A stretch of DNA of 19,702 nt, taken from contig LSSN01000224.1 of assembly GCA_001970855.1 (NCBI GenBank), positions 24,565 through 44,266 of the forward strand, in the 5' to 3' direction. The notes beneath the pieces were generated by a model. That model made no database searches. It had not been told where the DNA came from and worked only from the letters and a program-made list of their open reading frames with translations. Source of the DNA: Smittium culicis (lineage: Eukaryota; Kickxellomycota; Harpellomycetes; Harpellales; Legeriomycetaceae). Within the stretch, counting starts at the first letter, position 1. Each line of letters starts with the position of its first letter. Below, piece after piece: positions 1-10,255 of this stretch. The position numbers were made by a program, and so were the translations under genes.

Positions 1-732
1 TAAGAGTAACCAATCATGAGAGCTGTGTACAGGTATAATACGGGAAAGGCACCAGATTATTTTATCAAGGATATTGGAGAAATTTCAAAAGAAAAGGTGG
101 AAGAACTCTGAGGTGTTGATGCAGTCGATTTTAAGCTAAAGGAAATCACAAAGAAATACGATAATTCGCCAAAAGCTGAAGTGAAGGAAACAACTTCTGA
201 ATCAAAATACAGGGATAAATCTAAGATATCAGGGTTTACAGATGCATTTAAGAGCTGTATTTTGTTAAATCAGAAAAAATCAAGATCTCAGAACCCCAGT
301 AGCTACCTTTGCTATATGTGCGGAAAGCGATTTCGCTATTCTAAGGAGTACTCTAAATCGCCCCTGAATGAGAATAAAAATCTGTCAAAGCAAGGACCTT
401 CTGAACTGTCTAACTAAAGTTTACTAGCCATCCACTCTGAGTAATTAGGAAAACCGGCAGAAGCCTTAATATAAATACCAAATTCATCGAAAAGAATGAA
501 GGTTGATGAAATTATTAACAGACCATTAAAAGCTGTCGAACATAGAGAATCTCGCTTAGATAAGCCCAAAAAGAGTGTCAAAAAAAAAAACGAAGCCAAA
601 AGTAAGAATATGAGAGTGGTCAACTCGAATATTGAATTCATCAGCTCAAATATCAGTAAGAGAGTTATTGAGTATAAAACCAAGTCTTCTGAGCGAACTC
701 TTATCATGTTTGGGGAAGAGAAACTCCGCTGA
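1..732 (+). pseudogene. Retrotransposon gag C-terminal remnant with broken zinc knuckle
   Basis: Frame 1 stays largely open but is interrupted by stops (TAA at 1 and 7, TGA at 109, TAA at 415, 445 and 469, TGA at 730). The segment around 310-351 aligns with a CCHC nucleocapsid knuckle (C-x2-C-x4-H-x4-C). The first two Cys codons are present at 310 and 319, but the His position reads Arg (334) and the last Cys reads Tyr (349), so zinc binding is probably lost. The following part (496-732) is Lys/Ser/Glu-rich and looks like the linker to the protease. Gag identity rests on the knuckle and on its position before the protease. Confidence 0.72.
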
Positions 733-832
733 AAGCCGTCACATTTTCTACGCAGAAAACGGAAACACTGAACTGTCAAATGGTAAAACTTTTAATGCCT
801 CCTAGATCTTGATGAGCTATAAAAATCGGGAC

Positions 833-1288
833 TTACCGATCTTTATAGACATAAGAGCCTCATAATCGTTAATGAACAATTAAATCGTAATTAAACTCGG
901 AATCCCGTTAAACAGAATTAAAAATCCTAATTTTATACAATCAGTTTCGGTGAAAACAATAAATCTGGATGAAAATTGCAGAATAACATTAGTACTGAAA
1001 AATGAGAAGTAGGTAGAAGTGGATTTCATGATGTTGGAAAATTTTGCAGTTCCCGTACTGTCGGGTATGGATGGGTGTAAATCTCTAAAGGTTCGACTAT
1101 ATTATGAAAAGAATTTATTATCCTACAAATTCAATGACAACAGAGAATCCGTAAAATTACACTCTAGGGAAAATATCTATGTGGAACTAATGGACTGGGA
1201 AAGTGAGGAGTCGGACCCCATGAAATCAGCTTATGAAAGTGAAGGTTCACACGATGAGATTTTAAACTTGTTCTACGCGTCACAATAA
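833..1288 (+). pseudogene. Retrotransposon aspartic protease (retropepsin) remnant
   Basis: In frame 2 the codons at 848-862 read D-I-R-A-S where a retropepsin has D-T/S-G-A-S, within a hydrophobic context, and the text following the stops (S-L-M-N-N) fits the family. Stops at 863, 881 and 1010 break the frame. The open part from 1019 contains V-L-S-G-M-D-G at the place of the family's second conserved strand (I-L-G-M-D-W). It is followed by Y-Y-E-K-N and an acidic stretch that would bridge to RT. The active-site Asp remains, but the Gly of the fireman's grip is Arg. The frame differs from gag upstream and RT downstream. Confidence 0.75.
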
Positions 1289-1440
1289 TAGATTATTTGT
1301 GATCAAGGATTTCCGGAAGCCTCAGAGCTATTAGAGACTGAAAATGAAGGGAATAAAGTTCCAAAAAAATCAAAAAAGCTGAACACAAATACAATAAAAG
1401 TTTTTAAATATTTAAATTTGAGCGACCAGGGATTAAGGAT

Positions 1441-2883
1441 TCAGTATACGAAATATCTATTCCAGAAGGCAAAAAACAGTCCTAGTGTTATATGAGGCGC
1501 TTTTATTTGAAGTAAAAAGAAATTTTAAAATCAGAGCTACATGAGATGCTTAGAAGCCAAATAATAAAGGAATCAAATTCTATCTGGTTGTCGCTTGTAC
1601 AGCTAGTTCCTAAGACAAATGGTAAATACTGCTTCTGTGTAGATTATAGGTGGCTGAATCAATTATTGGCGCGAGATAAATATTCGCTTCCGCGGATAGG
1701 TGACTTTATATATCCCTTGGCTGGAAATAAGGTGTTAACTACTTTGGACTGTAGAGCAGAGTATTGTCAATGTCTCTTCAGTGAGGAGTCAAAAAAGTAT
1801 TCAGCATTTCTGACGCCATTCGGAATTTATGAGTTTAATGTTATGCCCTTCGGGCTATCCAATGCCCCAGCCCACTTTTCAAGAGCAATGAATAAAATCC
1901 TTCGTCCAAATAACTGCCACTATCTCACGGTATATTTAGACGACGTATCCATCTTCTCTAAGACGGTGGGTGAACACCTTGCTCATCTTAAAGATATTTT
2001 CGTGAAAATTAAAGATGCTGGAATAAAGCAAAATTATGAAAAATGCTGTTTTTTAATGCCGGAATTCACTTACCTAGGGGATTTGATAACCCCAACAGAC
2101 ATCCGTCCCGATCCCAAGAAAATATCCGATTTTGTAAAAGTCAAAAATCAAATAAATGTAAAAGAAGTGCGGTCATTTGTCGATCTTGCGTCATATTTTC
2201 GCCGGTTCATTCATGATTTTGCTACTAAAATTGAACCAATACAAGCTCTGATAAAAATAATTGTTGTCTTCTACTGGGATGATAGGTGTACAAAATCCTT
2301 TGAAACAATTAAGAAGTGTCTCACAGACGACGTTTTGCTATCCCAGCACAACTATAATAAGCCCTTCATCCTGTCTAAGGACGCGTCATCATTTGCGATT
2401 GGAGCAGTATTAGAACATGATAATGAAGAAGGTTTCGCCAGACTCATATCTTATTACTCAAAGAAGTTAAAAGCTCCAGAAAGTAATTATGCAGAATTTG
2501 AAAAGGAAGGGTTAGCTGTGGTCTCGTCAATAAAGCACTTTATGATCTACTAATGGGGTCAAAAATTAAAAGTTATAACTGAAAATTCAGCTATCTCAAG
2601 TTTATTTAACCTATCAGAAACCTCAGAAAGAGTTATCCGATGCATTTCGACTTTATCAGAGTATAGCTATGAAATTAGCCACCGATTTGGGAATTTCAAT
2701 GGAGCGGCAGATTTTCTGTCTCGGCCAGTCCTTACTGCTGAAGAAATTCCTAATAGTAGAGAACCAATTTTCAACGGGATATTTAAGTTCCCCAATGTAG
2801 AGTCCATAAAGACCGACAAGGAAGTGATCCGGACAGCAAGTAAATTTGTCGTAGAAGATGGTATACTATTCTGCAAGATTAGA
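1441..2883 (+). pseudogene. Retrotransposon reverse transcriptase plus RNase H, with internal stops
   Basis: Frame 1 carries an RT close to the Ty3/Gypsy consensus. It shows N-G-K-Y-C-F-C-V-D-Y-R-W-L-N, the first catalytic Asp in T-T-L-D, F-G-L-S-N-A-P, the catalytic Y-L-D-D box (codons at 1933-1944), and the thumb region ending in Y-F-R-R-F-I. RNase H follows: K-D-A-S-S-F-A-I-G-A-V-L with Asp at 2380, E-K-E-G-L-A-V as the Glu motif, and A-D-F-L-S-R-P at the end. The usual T-D-H motif reads T-E-N. Stops at 1483 and 1513 lie in the N-terminal lead-in, and the TAA at 2551 splits RNase H. The longest open piece is 1546-2553. This is the best preserved part of the element, but it is broken. Confidence 0.93.
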
Positions 2884-3932
2884 TAAGGCTTATTGAAGGT
2901 CATATATACAACTGAATAGTTGAATGTTATAATCACTGAATTACATGACGACCTTGGACATTTTGCATTCGAAATCATATGGGGACTAGTAAAAGAAAGA
3001 TTTTGGCGGCTAAAATTGTGCCAGGAAGTTAAGAAGTATGTGATCTTGTGTCAAAAATTCCAAAAATATCATTTAAGTAAGTCAAGCTACCAATTTATTG
3101 GATAATCGGCAATAAGTAGAATATTTACATTGTGGAAAATGGATTTCTTAGGTCCAATCACAAAGAGCAACAAAGGTAGCCGTTACATATTAGTCGCAGC
3201 AGAAACTTTTAAAAGTTACCCAGTTGCCTGGCCCACGAAGGATTTGACCTCAGAAACAGTAGCCAAACATTTAAATGAGTTGATAGAAGCATTAGAAATC
3301 TCAAAGTACTTGAAGACAGACGTAGGAAGCTGTTTTAAAGCGAAAAATTTCGCCAAAAATTTTTTTCAAAACTTAGAATTATTCACAAATTCGACATTTC
3401 CTATCAACCAGAATGGCTCGGAAAAGTTGAAAGAATGAATCAGACAATTAGATACTCATTGGCTCGCAGTTGTGACGGAAATTAAATTGAGTGAGAGAGA
3501 TCACTTCCATGCACTATGCGCGGAATTAGATCAAGAAAATTGAGTAAGCGATATTCAACATATGAGCTAATATTTGGATTAAAGCCAAAAATGAATTTCG
3601 AATACACGTTTAATGCACTCATTAGCCTACAGGCAAGAGTATTAGAATCATTTCAATTAAAAAATACCCGCAGGAGACTAATGAGAAATACTGAAAGCTC
3701 CACCTAAAGACCAATTTTCAATTTAAATGACATGGTAATGTTTCTGTACTACAGTCTTCGGAATCATCAAATGCGGGATAAAATGTCTCCTCGATATCTT
3801 GTACATTATGTGATCCAAAATATACTACCTCATAATACTCACAAGGTTAGAAGCGAGAAGGGAAACATCCGTTACAATATTTACTTCGAGGCTAATCCAC
3901 TACTTCAGGAAAGATATGGGAGCTCTAATTAA
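2884..3932 (+). pseudogene. Retrotransposon integrase remnant (zinc domain, DDE core, C-terminal domain)
   Basis: Frame 1 from about 2920 shows the integrase zinc domain: H-D-D-L-G-H, then F-W-R-L, then an I-L-C-Q-K-F-Q pattern in which the second Cys of C-x2-C is Phe. The core follows with Asp in K-M-D-F-L-G-P (3142) and Asp in K-T-D-V-G-S (3319). The catalytic Glu, in G-K-V-E-R-M-N (codon 3429), reads only in frame 3, so a frame change lies near 3370-3385. The spacing fits D-D-35-E once the shift is allowed for. Frame 3 continues past stops at 3483, 3492 and 3705 into Y-E-L-I-F-G-L-K-P. It ends in a C-terminal domain with S-P-R-Y-L-V-H-Y and L-P-H-N-T-H-K-V before the TAA at 3930. Confidence 0.9.
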
Positions 3933-3939
3933 CTACGGG

Positions 3940-4260
3940 AGAGTCGAATAGGAATTTACCTATTCATTATCAATTACAAAACTCAAATTACCTATTAATT
4001 AACACTGTTAATTTATTATTATATAATTTATCTATTTTTACCCCATTATTCTATTGGACCTAAAAATTAAACAGAGTTATTACTAATTTTTTTTTGTCCG
4101 TAATTACAGGATAAATATACTTTCATCTTTTTGGAACGAAGAAAAACAAAGTCTACTTTTCAGGGTCAGCCCGCAGTTTCTGCCTTATTTAAAGGCGCCC
4201 ATTTTTCCAAAACATGAAAAAGGAATCTTCCTTTTAATAAAGTAATATTAAACCACTTCC
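3940..4260 (+). repeat. Possible 3' LTR of the retrotransposon (boundaries unknown)
   Basis: The stretch directly after the pol end is where a 3' LTR should lie. It starts with a short purine-rich run (near 3935-3950) that could be a polypurine tract. It holds a TATA-like TATTTAAA at 4186-4193, followed about 43 bases later by AATAAA at 4236-4241, the promoter/poly(A) spacing expected inside an LTR. No second copy is available in the window to compare, so the limits are guesses. Confidence 0.3.
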
Positions 4261-7200
4261 AAATTATTTAAAACGCCTATTTTCAAAATTCATATCATCG
4301 GGAACTGGTTAATTATTACTTGGCGAACTAATTTTAGAATCAGAAACTTAATTTTTAATCTTTTCCCCCAAAAATAAATTTGATTCAAGATTTTAAGCTT
4401 ATTTATAATATATGGGATTAGTTTTAATTGAAATTATGAAGAAATTGAGACTTTTTCATAAATTTTAGAATAAAACTAATGATACTCTTTAAATAATTAT
4501 CCTTCATCCATTATTTTTAATTTTTTCTACCATCAAATTTATTAATTTACTTTTTTACATTCCCATTATCTTTGATGACCAAAGAGATATTTTTTTAATC
4601 TCTCAAAGTTTTCTGTTCACTTAATTCGTGGCCTAAAGATAAACCAATCAATTTTTTTTATTTTAATAATATTTTCTTAATCTTTTACTGTCGCCTCGAT
4701 ATATATTTTTACTATTATATGGATCATTTATATTATTTTTTTATGATAGATTTTTTTGGTAGAATTAAAATTTCCGAAAATTTCGTTTAATTATTTCATC
4801 CTCATTTGTTTATAAAATAGTTTTTGCATTTCTTTAGCACCAAATCAAATTTTAAAAGATCGGATGTTTATTTCTAGCGCCTCATTAAACAAATCTATAA
4901 TTTTCGGTCAAATTAAAGGGCTTATATTGAGTTTTCAGATAATAGATAAGTTTTTATTTTTTGTGATTTTTTGATGTAGTTCGAAATTTATTAATTGTGG
5001 ATCAAATTCTGTCATACTCATTTCTTGTATATTTGTAGTGTTTATATAACTATTATCGATCAACAGATCGTGAATTATTGATCTTTATTTTCTAGAATAT
5101 TTTTACAATTTATATACTTATTTGGAAATTAATTTGATTAATTTGATTAATTTGATATACATGTTTAATCGATTCGTAGGTATTTATATATATTCTCAAT
5201 GAGTTTATTGCTTAATTCAGAAGAGAAACTGCCTTTATATTCATTCTCAACCGTATTCATATCCACAGATAATTTAGCTCTTTTCCACTCATTTATGTAT
5301 TAGATGATTTTTCATTTGAATGTTATAGAGTAATCTCTCATTCTTTTTCGTTATTTGGTAGGTAAAATTTTTCATATTTGATAAGTAGATTATTTGGAGA
5401 TTTTAGCTTTACTATATTTATTTGTCCTTCAGAATATATCCAATTTTCTATTATCTTTTATTTACCACTATTTTTATCGCGATTTTTTATTTGGAGATTA
5501 TTAAATTATTTCCTCCTATAGTTTGAATAAAAATTTTTTATCATTATTTAAAGTTAATTTTTTGTAATGAGAATAGTTCTGATTTTAGAGATTACTAAAG
5601 ATAAGCAAAGAGCCTTCCTTTCCCCCACCATTTCTATGAGCTATACCTTTTAAATAAAAGGTATATACTAAGAGTGAGTTTATTTTCCAATTTTTTTCAT
5701 GTTTAATCCATTCTTAATAAATAATTGTCAGCCTGATATTAGGTTAATAGCGTAAAAATTAGGATTTTATCTCATCCATAGGGAAATTGACGATTATTCA
5801 AATATTAATTTAAGTTATTGTACGTCGTTTTTCATTTTTTTATATTAATAATTAAATTTTTTTATTCTGCTTTTTGATTCCTATAATCTTTGATCTGATT
5901 TCTCGTATCTTATGTGTCTATCGAACTGTCTTTTACATAACCAGATTATTTAGGGATGGAGTAATTTTTATTTATCTTTCACTCAGTTAAATTTCGTATT
6001 CTTTTTTTTTCTTTTAAATTTATATTTTTAAAGTTTCAATTTTATCAGTTAATTCTGTTAAAATTATCATTTTTAATAATGATTTTCTGGAATTATTAAA
6101 TTTTAAATTCTCCTTTTGAGTATTTTTTTAGGGTCATTAAATTTTCTATGATTAGTTTCGGATAAGCTTCCAGAAATTTTAAAAAAAGATATATTTGTAT
6201 TTTTATTTATTTATTGAATCAATTTATTTTATTATAGATTCATTATCTGTGGATTCGCTAATAGCTCGACCTCATAGACTCAGCATAAGCCCATTTATAC
6301 CTTATCAGCTTCATTTTTCATTTTTATGTTTATTATCTGTGCGGTTCGTCGTAATTAAGTGTTTTTTTGACACTTTTTTCGTGATTTTTTCTTCAATTAA
6401 AAAAAAACTATAGTATCATTTTTGAGCTTGACATTTATGGTCTTTATAGTTTATTTTCTCTTTTTAGTTTTAAATTAGGAAAAATGTGTTTGCAGAGATT
6501 GGAGCTTTTTTTTGCAAATTGTGAAAATTATGTTACCACCTTTGCATAATCATCGCTATTTTACTATCATTAGCGTCCAAATTGATTGGTACTCCGTTTT
6601 TTTTTTTTTTTTTTTTAGTTTTTATTATAACTTTAATACTCTTTGATAGATATGAGGTTTATTTAAAGTTTTTTTAGGGCTGTAATATCTATAATTTCGC
6701 TGATAATTTTTAGACTTTCAAATGCAACTTGGGCTAGTTGTCGCATTTTAAAAACCATCATACGTCGAATTATTTATAAATTTATGCATTTCGCTACATT
6801 CTTGAGTTACTTAGAGTTTTATATTAACCTGATCCTAATTCAGATCAAAATTTTTAGTTTTTTTTTCTTTGTTATCCACAGTTTTAAGAACAACAATTTT
6901 TGTAATATCTATTTCAAAACAAGGTTGAATTCCACCTAATTTTTCAATTATACTTTCGAATAATGTATATATGTCTCAATTAGATCTCGTGCTTTATATT
7001 CCTAGTTTAAAGGAAGTTTCTTCACCATTTCATGTCTTTTTTTCTATATGCTTTGTGCCTGAAATCATTTCGGCTAGTAATGTTGGGGTAAAGTTAAATT
7101 TTTGATAAAAGGGGGTTTCATTATTCTTATTAAAAACATTTCTGTGAACTTGTGGTTTTGTTGATACTGCCTCATCTCAGCTCTGGGGTAAAGAGGTAAC

Positions 7201-7359
7201 TTGGATATTCTCTTTAATAGTAATAGAGTTTAATAACCTCTAGATTACCTGTAAAATTATAATAAATTTTGAGTTTTTTTGACTTAGTGATAATATAATT
7301 TAAATCGTTTTAATTTTTTTGTTTAAATACCGGGTCTTCGAAGTAAAGAGGGCCAAATA
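4261..7359. other. Gene-empty AT-rich intergenic DNA
   Basis: About 3.1 kb dominated by T-runs and A/T-mixed sequence, with stops in all frames. No reading frame shows a recognisable domain; the 72-codon open stretch at 6195-6413 is T-rich low-complexity sequence. Small structures inside are a 9-bp direct repeat in three copies (AATTTGATT/A, 5131-5157), a perfect 10-bp hairpin at 5642-5665, and a T20 run at 6597-6616. I see no gene or RNA here. Confidence 0.7.
5642..5665. repeat. Perfect 10-bp inverted repeat with 4-base loop
   Basis: TATACCTTTT (5642-5651) is followed by AAAT and its exact reverse complement AAAAGGTATA (5656-5665). It can form a hairpin or cruciform. There is no downstream T-run typical of a terminator and no adjacent gene to assign it to. 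Confidence 0.8.
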
Positions 7360-7635
7360 CAGGGTTTTTCATTATATTTTGCAAAACGGTCTGATTATTT
7401 TGCAAAATTTCAAAACAATTTTGCAATAAAAATTTTTTCGCGTCTCAATTTTCAAAATTACGTAAGTAATTTCAAAACGATTTCACATAGCGTAATTTCA
7501 ATTTTTCAAAGCCTCTCATTTGTGTGTGCAAAAGAAAAATTTGGGGCACTAAAAATATACATTAAAAAAAATTTTACAGTGCCATAAAAAATTGTAACTA
7601 AAAAAAAAGGTTACAAGTTATATATCATTTTTTAT
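7360..7635 (+). repeat. Left terminal inverted repeat of the Tc1/mariner element
   Basis: It matches the reverse complement of 9590-9864 almost throughout, including TTTTTTCGCGTCTCAATTTT, the CACATAGCGTAATTTCAATT block and TCATTTTTTAT at the inner end. It carries about 21 extra bases near the tip (about 7384-7404) that are a second version of the neighbouring TTTTGCA-containing segment. The rest differs by scattered substitutions. Confidence 0.92.
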
Positions 7636-8133
7636 TTCTCTCTTAATTTCTATAAGTATTTCTCGATAAAACTATCGAACTTACACTAATTCTTTCCTTT
7701 TATTATTACTTATTTATACCATTTATCTATTTATACATAGCACTTCATTAAATTATGCTAATAAAACGATACATCAACTAAAGCTAAATAAAGCCGATTA
7801 ATACAAGTCCATTATTCGAACCCGAAATATATTAACTGGTAAATGTACATAAATACACTTATATAATTATTCGATTGTAATTTAATTTATATAAAATGTA
7901 TCAATTAAGAGTGTGAAGACTCATTAATCTTATAATTATAACACTATTACACTAAAATTCCATTAATAGGCTATTATTAATTTATTTTAAGTTATATATA
8001 TTATCTCAAAGTATTATTTGCTTTTTATTATTTAATTTTAATAAAATTTTGAAATAAATTAACTATTTAAACATCACTGATATTAAATAAAGCATAGTAT
8101 TTCGTATTAGATGAATTAAATAAAAAATATATA

Positions 8134-9138
8134 TTATTGATCAATTATTTCTCTTCTTCCAGATAATATTAAGTATTTGTTCAAGTTTCTATAATATCCA
8201 TTACAATATTATCTTGATATGATTTCAAATCCTTTATTTATTTTATCAAAAAGATCAGATTCATTTTCAGGTTTAGAATGTCTGACATAGTTTTTTACCT
8301 TTGAAAGCAAATTTTCTATAGGATTTAGAAAAGGTGAATACGAGAGTAAATATAACGATTTAAAGTTAGTAGTTTCAACAAATCCCTTTATGGTTTCTGT
8401 TTTATGGAATGCAACATTATCCATAACTAAAATCCCTCGTGTCATACCTTTGCAGTCGAGATCATTTATAAGATCCTTTATATAATCACAGAATGGATCT
8501 GACTTGTAGGCTACAATGCTCGGCTTAAAAAATTTATATCCGTTTTTATTTAATGTTCAACAATTCGATATATTTCTTGATTTTATCTTGTTTTCTACAC
8601 AAACTGGATAAGTTCCTTTTTTTTGATCTCCCATATAAAGGCCTTAAAGAAACAGAAAATCCTACCTCATCAACAAAAAAAAAAAATTCTTCGCCATAAG
8701 TAGCTGTATAGTCGGTGTATGTTTTAGAATATTCTTCCCTGGCATTTAAAGTTTCTTCATCATTTCTTCTAATTGGCATAATTCTTATTCTACTTAAATT
8801 ATAGAAAAATCTACTGCAACATTTATGTATTTTAGAAATTGATATCTCAATATCAAATTTTTTTTAACCATTTCTTTAATGTCAATCAATCTCATGTTAC
8901 AGTCATCATCTAATAAGCGTATTATATAACTTTCAATTCCAATATTTACTTTTAAATTAATTGTTCCGCCTTTAGGCTTTGGCGCAATTCTCGATTCTGA
9001 CTGATACTCTTTAATGATTTTATACACGGTATTTAATTTAATGCTCAGGTCTTCTGATATCTCATTTGCAGGTTTAGATTTAATATAGCAATGAATTAAT
9101 TTTTCCCTATCTTCGGTACTTGTCGTTTTAATTTTCAT
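8134..9138 (-). pseudogene. Tc1/mariner-type (DD34E) transposase, broken by two frameshifts and stops
   Basis: The start ATG (9136-9138) sits in an A-rich context. The first piece (to about 8866) has a helix-turn-helix pattern (E-I-S-E-D-L-S-I-K-L-N-T-V-Y-K-I-I) typical of paired-like transposase N-termini. The reading then shifts frame at a T8 run (8858-8865). The next piece carries the first catalytic Asp in F-V-D-E-V-G-F. A second shift falls at T8 8617-8624, and an in-frame stop (TGA on the - strand) lies at 8557-8559. The third piece has the second Asp in V-M-D-N-V-A-F-H-K and Glu in S-P-F-L-N-P-I-E, 34 residues apart. A stop at 8209-8211 is followed by apparently homologous codons to 8134, so the original protein was about 335 residues, normal for the family. 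Confidence 0.9.
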
Positions 9139-9589
9139 TTTTTAAAAAAAAATTTTTTTTCAATATTTGAATTTAATATTTTTTGGATAATTTATCCAGG
9201 ATGAAAAATCACGATTATATATGTTATATGCATAATTATCATTTGAAAAACAAAAAATTCGTTGAAATTTAATACAAAAAAAAACATAAAAACATAAAAA
9301 CATACTGTTTAATTATTTTTCTTTGTAGATTTTTTTTCATTTATTTTTGAAACAATAAATAATAATTAATTTTTATTTTAAAATACTAAATTAAGACAAA
9401 GCGAAAATAATTTATTTATATCACGTATAAAATTAGCATAACTATTTATTTATTAAAAAAATTTAGATATTAAAGTATAAAATTATATAAAAAAAAGTAT
9501 ATAGAACGCGAGTATATAAGTGATGATTAAAAAAGTAAAGGGAAAGGTATCTAATTTAAATAAATAAAACGCGAAAAGTTATTTATTTT

Positions 9590-9864
9590 ATAAAAAATGA
9601 TATGTGACTTGCAACTTTTTTTTTATTTACAAAATTTTATGGTACTGTAAAACTTTTTTTAAAGTAGTTTTTTAGTGCACCCAATTTTTCTTTTGCACGC
9701 ACAAATGAGCGGCTTTGCAATGTCGAATGAGAGCTTTGAAAAATTGAAATTACGCTATGTGAAATCGTTTTGAAATCACTTACGTAATTTTGAAAATTGA
9801 GACGCGAAAAAATTTTTATTGCAAAATTGTTTTGAAATTTTGCAAAATAGAATGTAAAACCCTG
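9590..9864 (-). repeat. Right terminal inverted repeat of the Tc1/mariner element
   Basis: This is the reverse-complement partner of 7360-7635. Relative to the left copy it has about 23 extra bases around 9709-9733, bounded by repeated CTCATT and GCAAAG motifs, and it lacks the left copy's insertion near the tip. The offsetting indels leave the two TIRs nearly equal in length. Confidence 0.92.
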
Positions 9865-9866
9865 TA

Positions 9867-10058
9867 ATAAATTTTTTGGTACAATTATTTAATAAAACAA
9901 ACTTATAAATAATAAAATAATTATTCCGTATGGGATGATAAAAATAGATTAATTAAGTTTAATATTTAGCGCTAATAAAATAACAACATAGAGAAAATAC
10001 TTTATCACGATGAATAATTTAATTATTTATTAATGAATTATCGACAATCTATGGAGAT
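9867..10058. other. AT-rich spacer between transposons
   Basis: About 190 bases of AT-rich DNA with no gene, repeat or motif that I can support. Confidence 0.6.
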
Positions 10059-10255
10059 TTAACCCTTTCCTGGGTGGTAGACTATTTTTGATCTGCCAAA
10101 TCTAGCCAACTTAGTACAAATAAAATACTAAAATTCCAAGGCTTTATGAATTATTGGTATATTTTAGATTAACAACAAATAATAAACTTGCTTATAAATC
10201 ATGAACGAATCATGAAATTGACTTTTTTAAACAGTGTTGGATAGGAAAGGGTTAA
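10059..10255 (-). mobile_element. MITE copy A, piggyBac-like (TTAA-flanked)
   Basis: It begins TTAACCCTTTCC and ends GGAAAGGGTTAA. TTAA at both edges (10059-10062 and 10252-10255) followed by CCC is the signature of piggyBac-type insertion. The interior (GGTAGACTATTTTTGATC at the left, ATCATGAACGAATCATGAAA at the right) is the reverse complement of copy C, hence the - strand. At about 197 bp there is no coding capacity, so it is a non-autonomous element. No piggyBac transposase is in the window. Confidence 0.85.

Larger units (their letters stand above)
1..3932 (+). mobile_element. Decayed Ty3/Gypsy-type LTR retrotransposon, 5' end outside the window
   Basis: Gag zinc knuckle, retropepsin, reverse transcriptase, RNase H and integrase appear in that order on the + strand. 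RT before integrase is the Ty3/Gypsy (Metaviridae) order rather than the Ty1/Copia order. Reading frames change along the element: gag in frame 1, protease in frame 2, RT to the integrase core in frame 1, and the integrase C-terminal part in frame 3. At least a dozen in-frame stops interrupt it. The pol reading ends at a TAA at 3930. The 5' LTR, primer-binding site and gag start are not in the window, so LTR identity cannot be used to date the insertion. It is surely non-autonomous as read. Confidence 0.93.
7360..9864 (-). mobile_element. Complete, inactivated Tc1/mariner transposon with long TIRs
   Basis: The element starts CAGGGTTTTTCATTATATTT and ends in the inverted form ...AAAACCCTG. It is flanked on both sides by TA (7358-7359 and 9865-9866), the target duplication of the Tc1/mariner superfamily. 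Terminal inverted repeats span about 276 bases at each end. A single broken DD34E transposase lies between them on the - strand. Total length is about 2.5 kb, longer than a typical 1.3-1.7 kb Tc1/mariner element because of the long TIRs and AT-rich subterminal DNA. Both ends and the target site are intact, so it could in principle be mobilised in trans. That is inference. Confidence 0.93.

Noticed and set aside
38..47. CGGGAAAGGC resembling the MITE terminus
   Set aside because: It lies in the retrotransposon gag remnant with no TTAA, and the similarity stops at once; chance.
6195..6413. 72-codon open frame rich in Phe, Ser and Ile
   Set aside because: It reads T-rich low-complexity DNA, has no domain and no coding-like composition.
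7084..7200. Repeated GGGGTAAAG (two copies about 100 bases apart) as a possible LTR or repeat boundary
   Set aside because: The match does not extend beyond about 10 bases and no paired structure surrounds it.
7808..7830. B-box-like GGGTTCGAAT on the - strand
   Set aside because: The flanking bases do not pair as a T-stem and no D-arm or acceptor partner is present.
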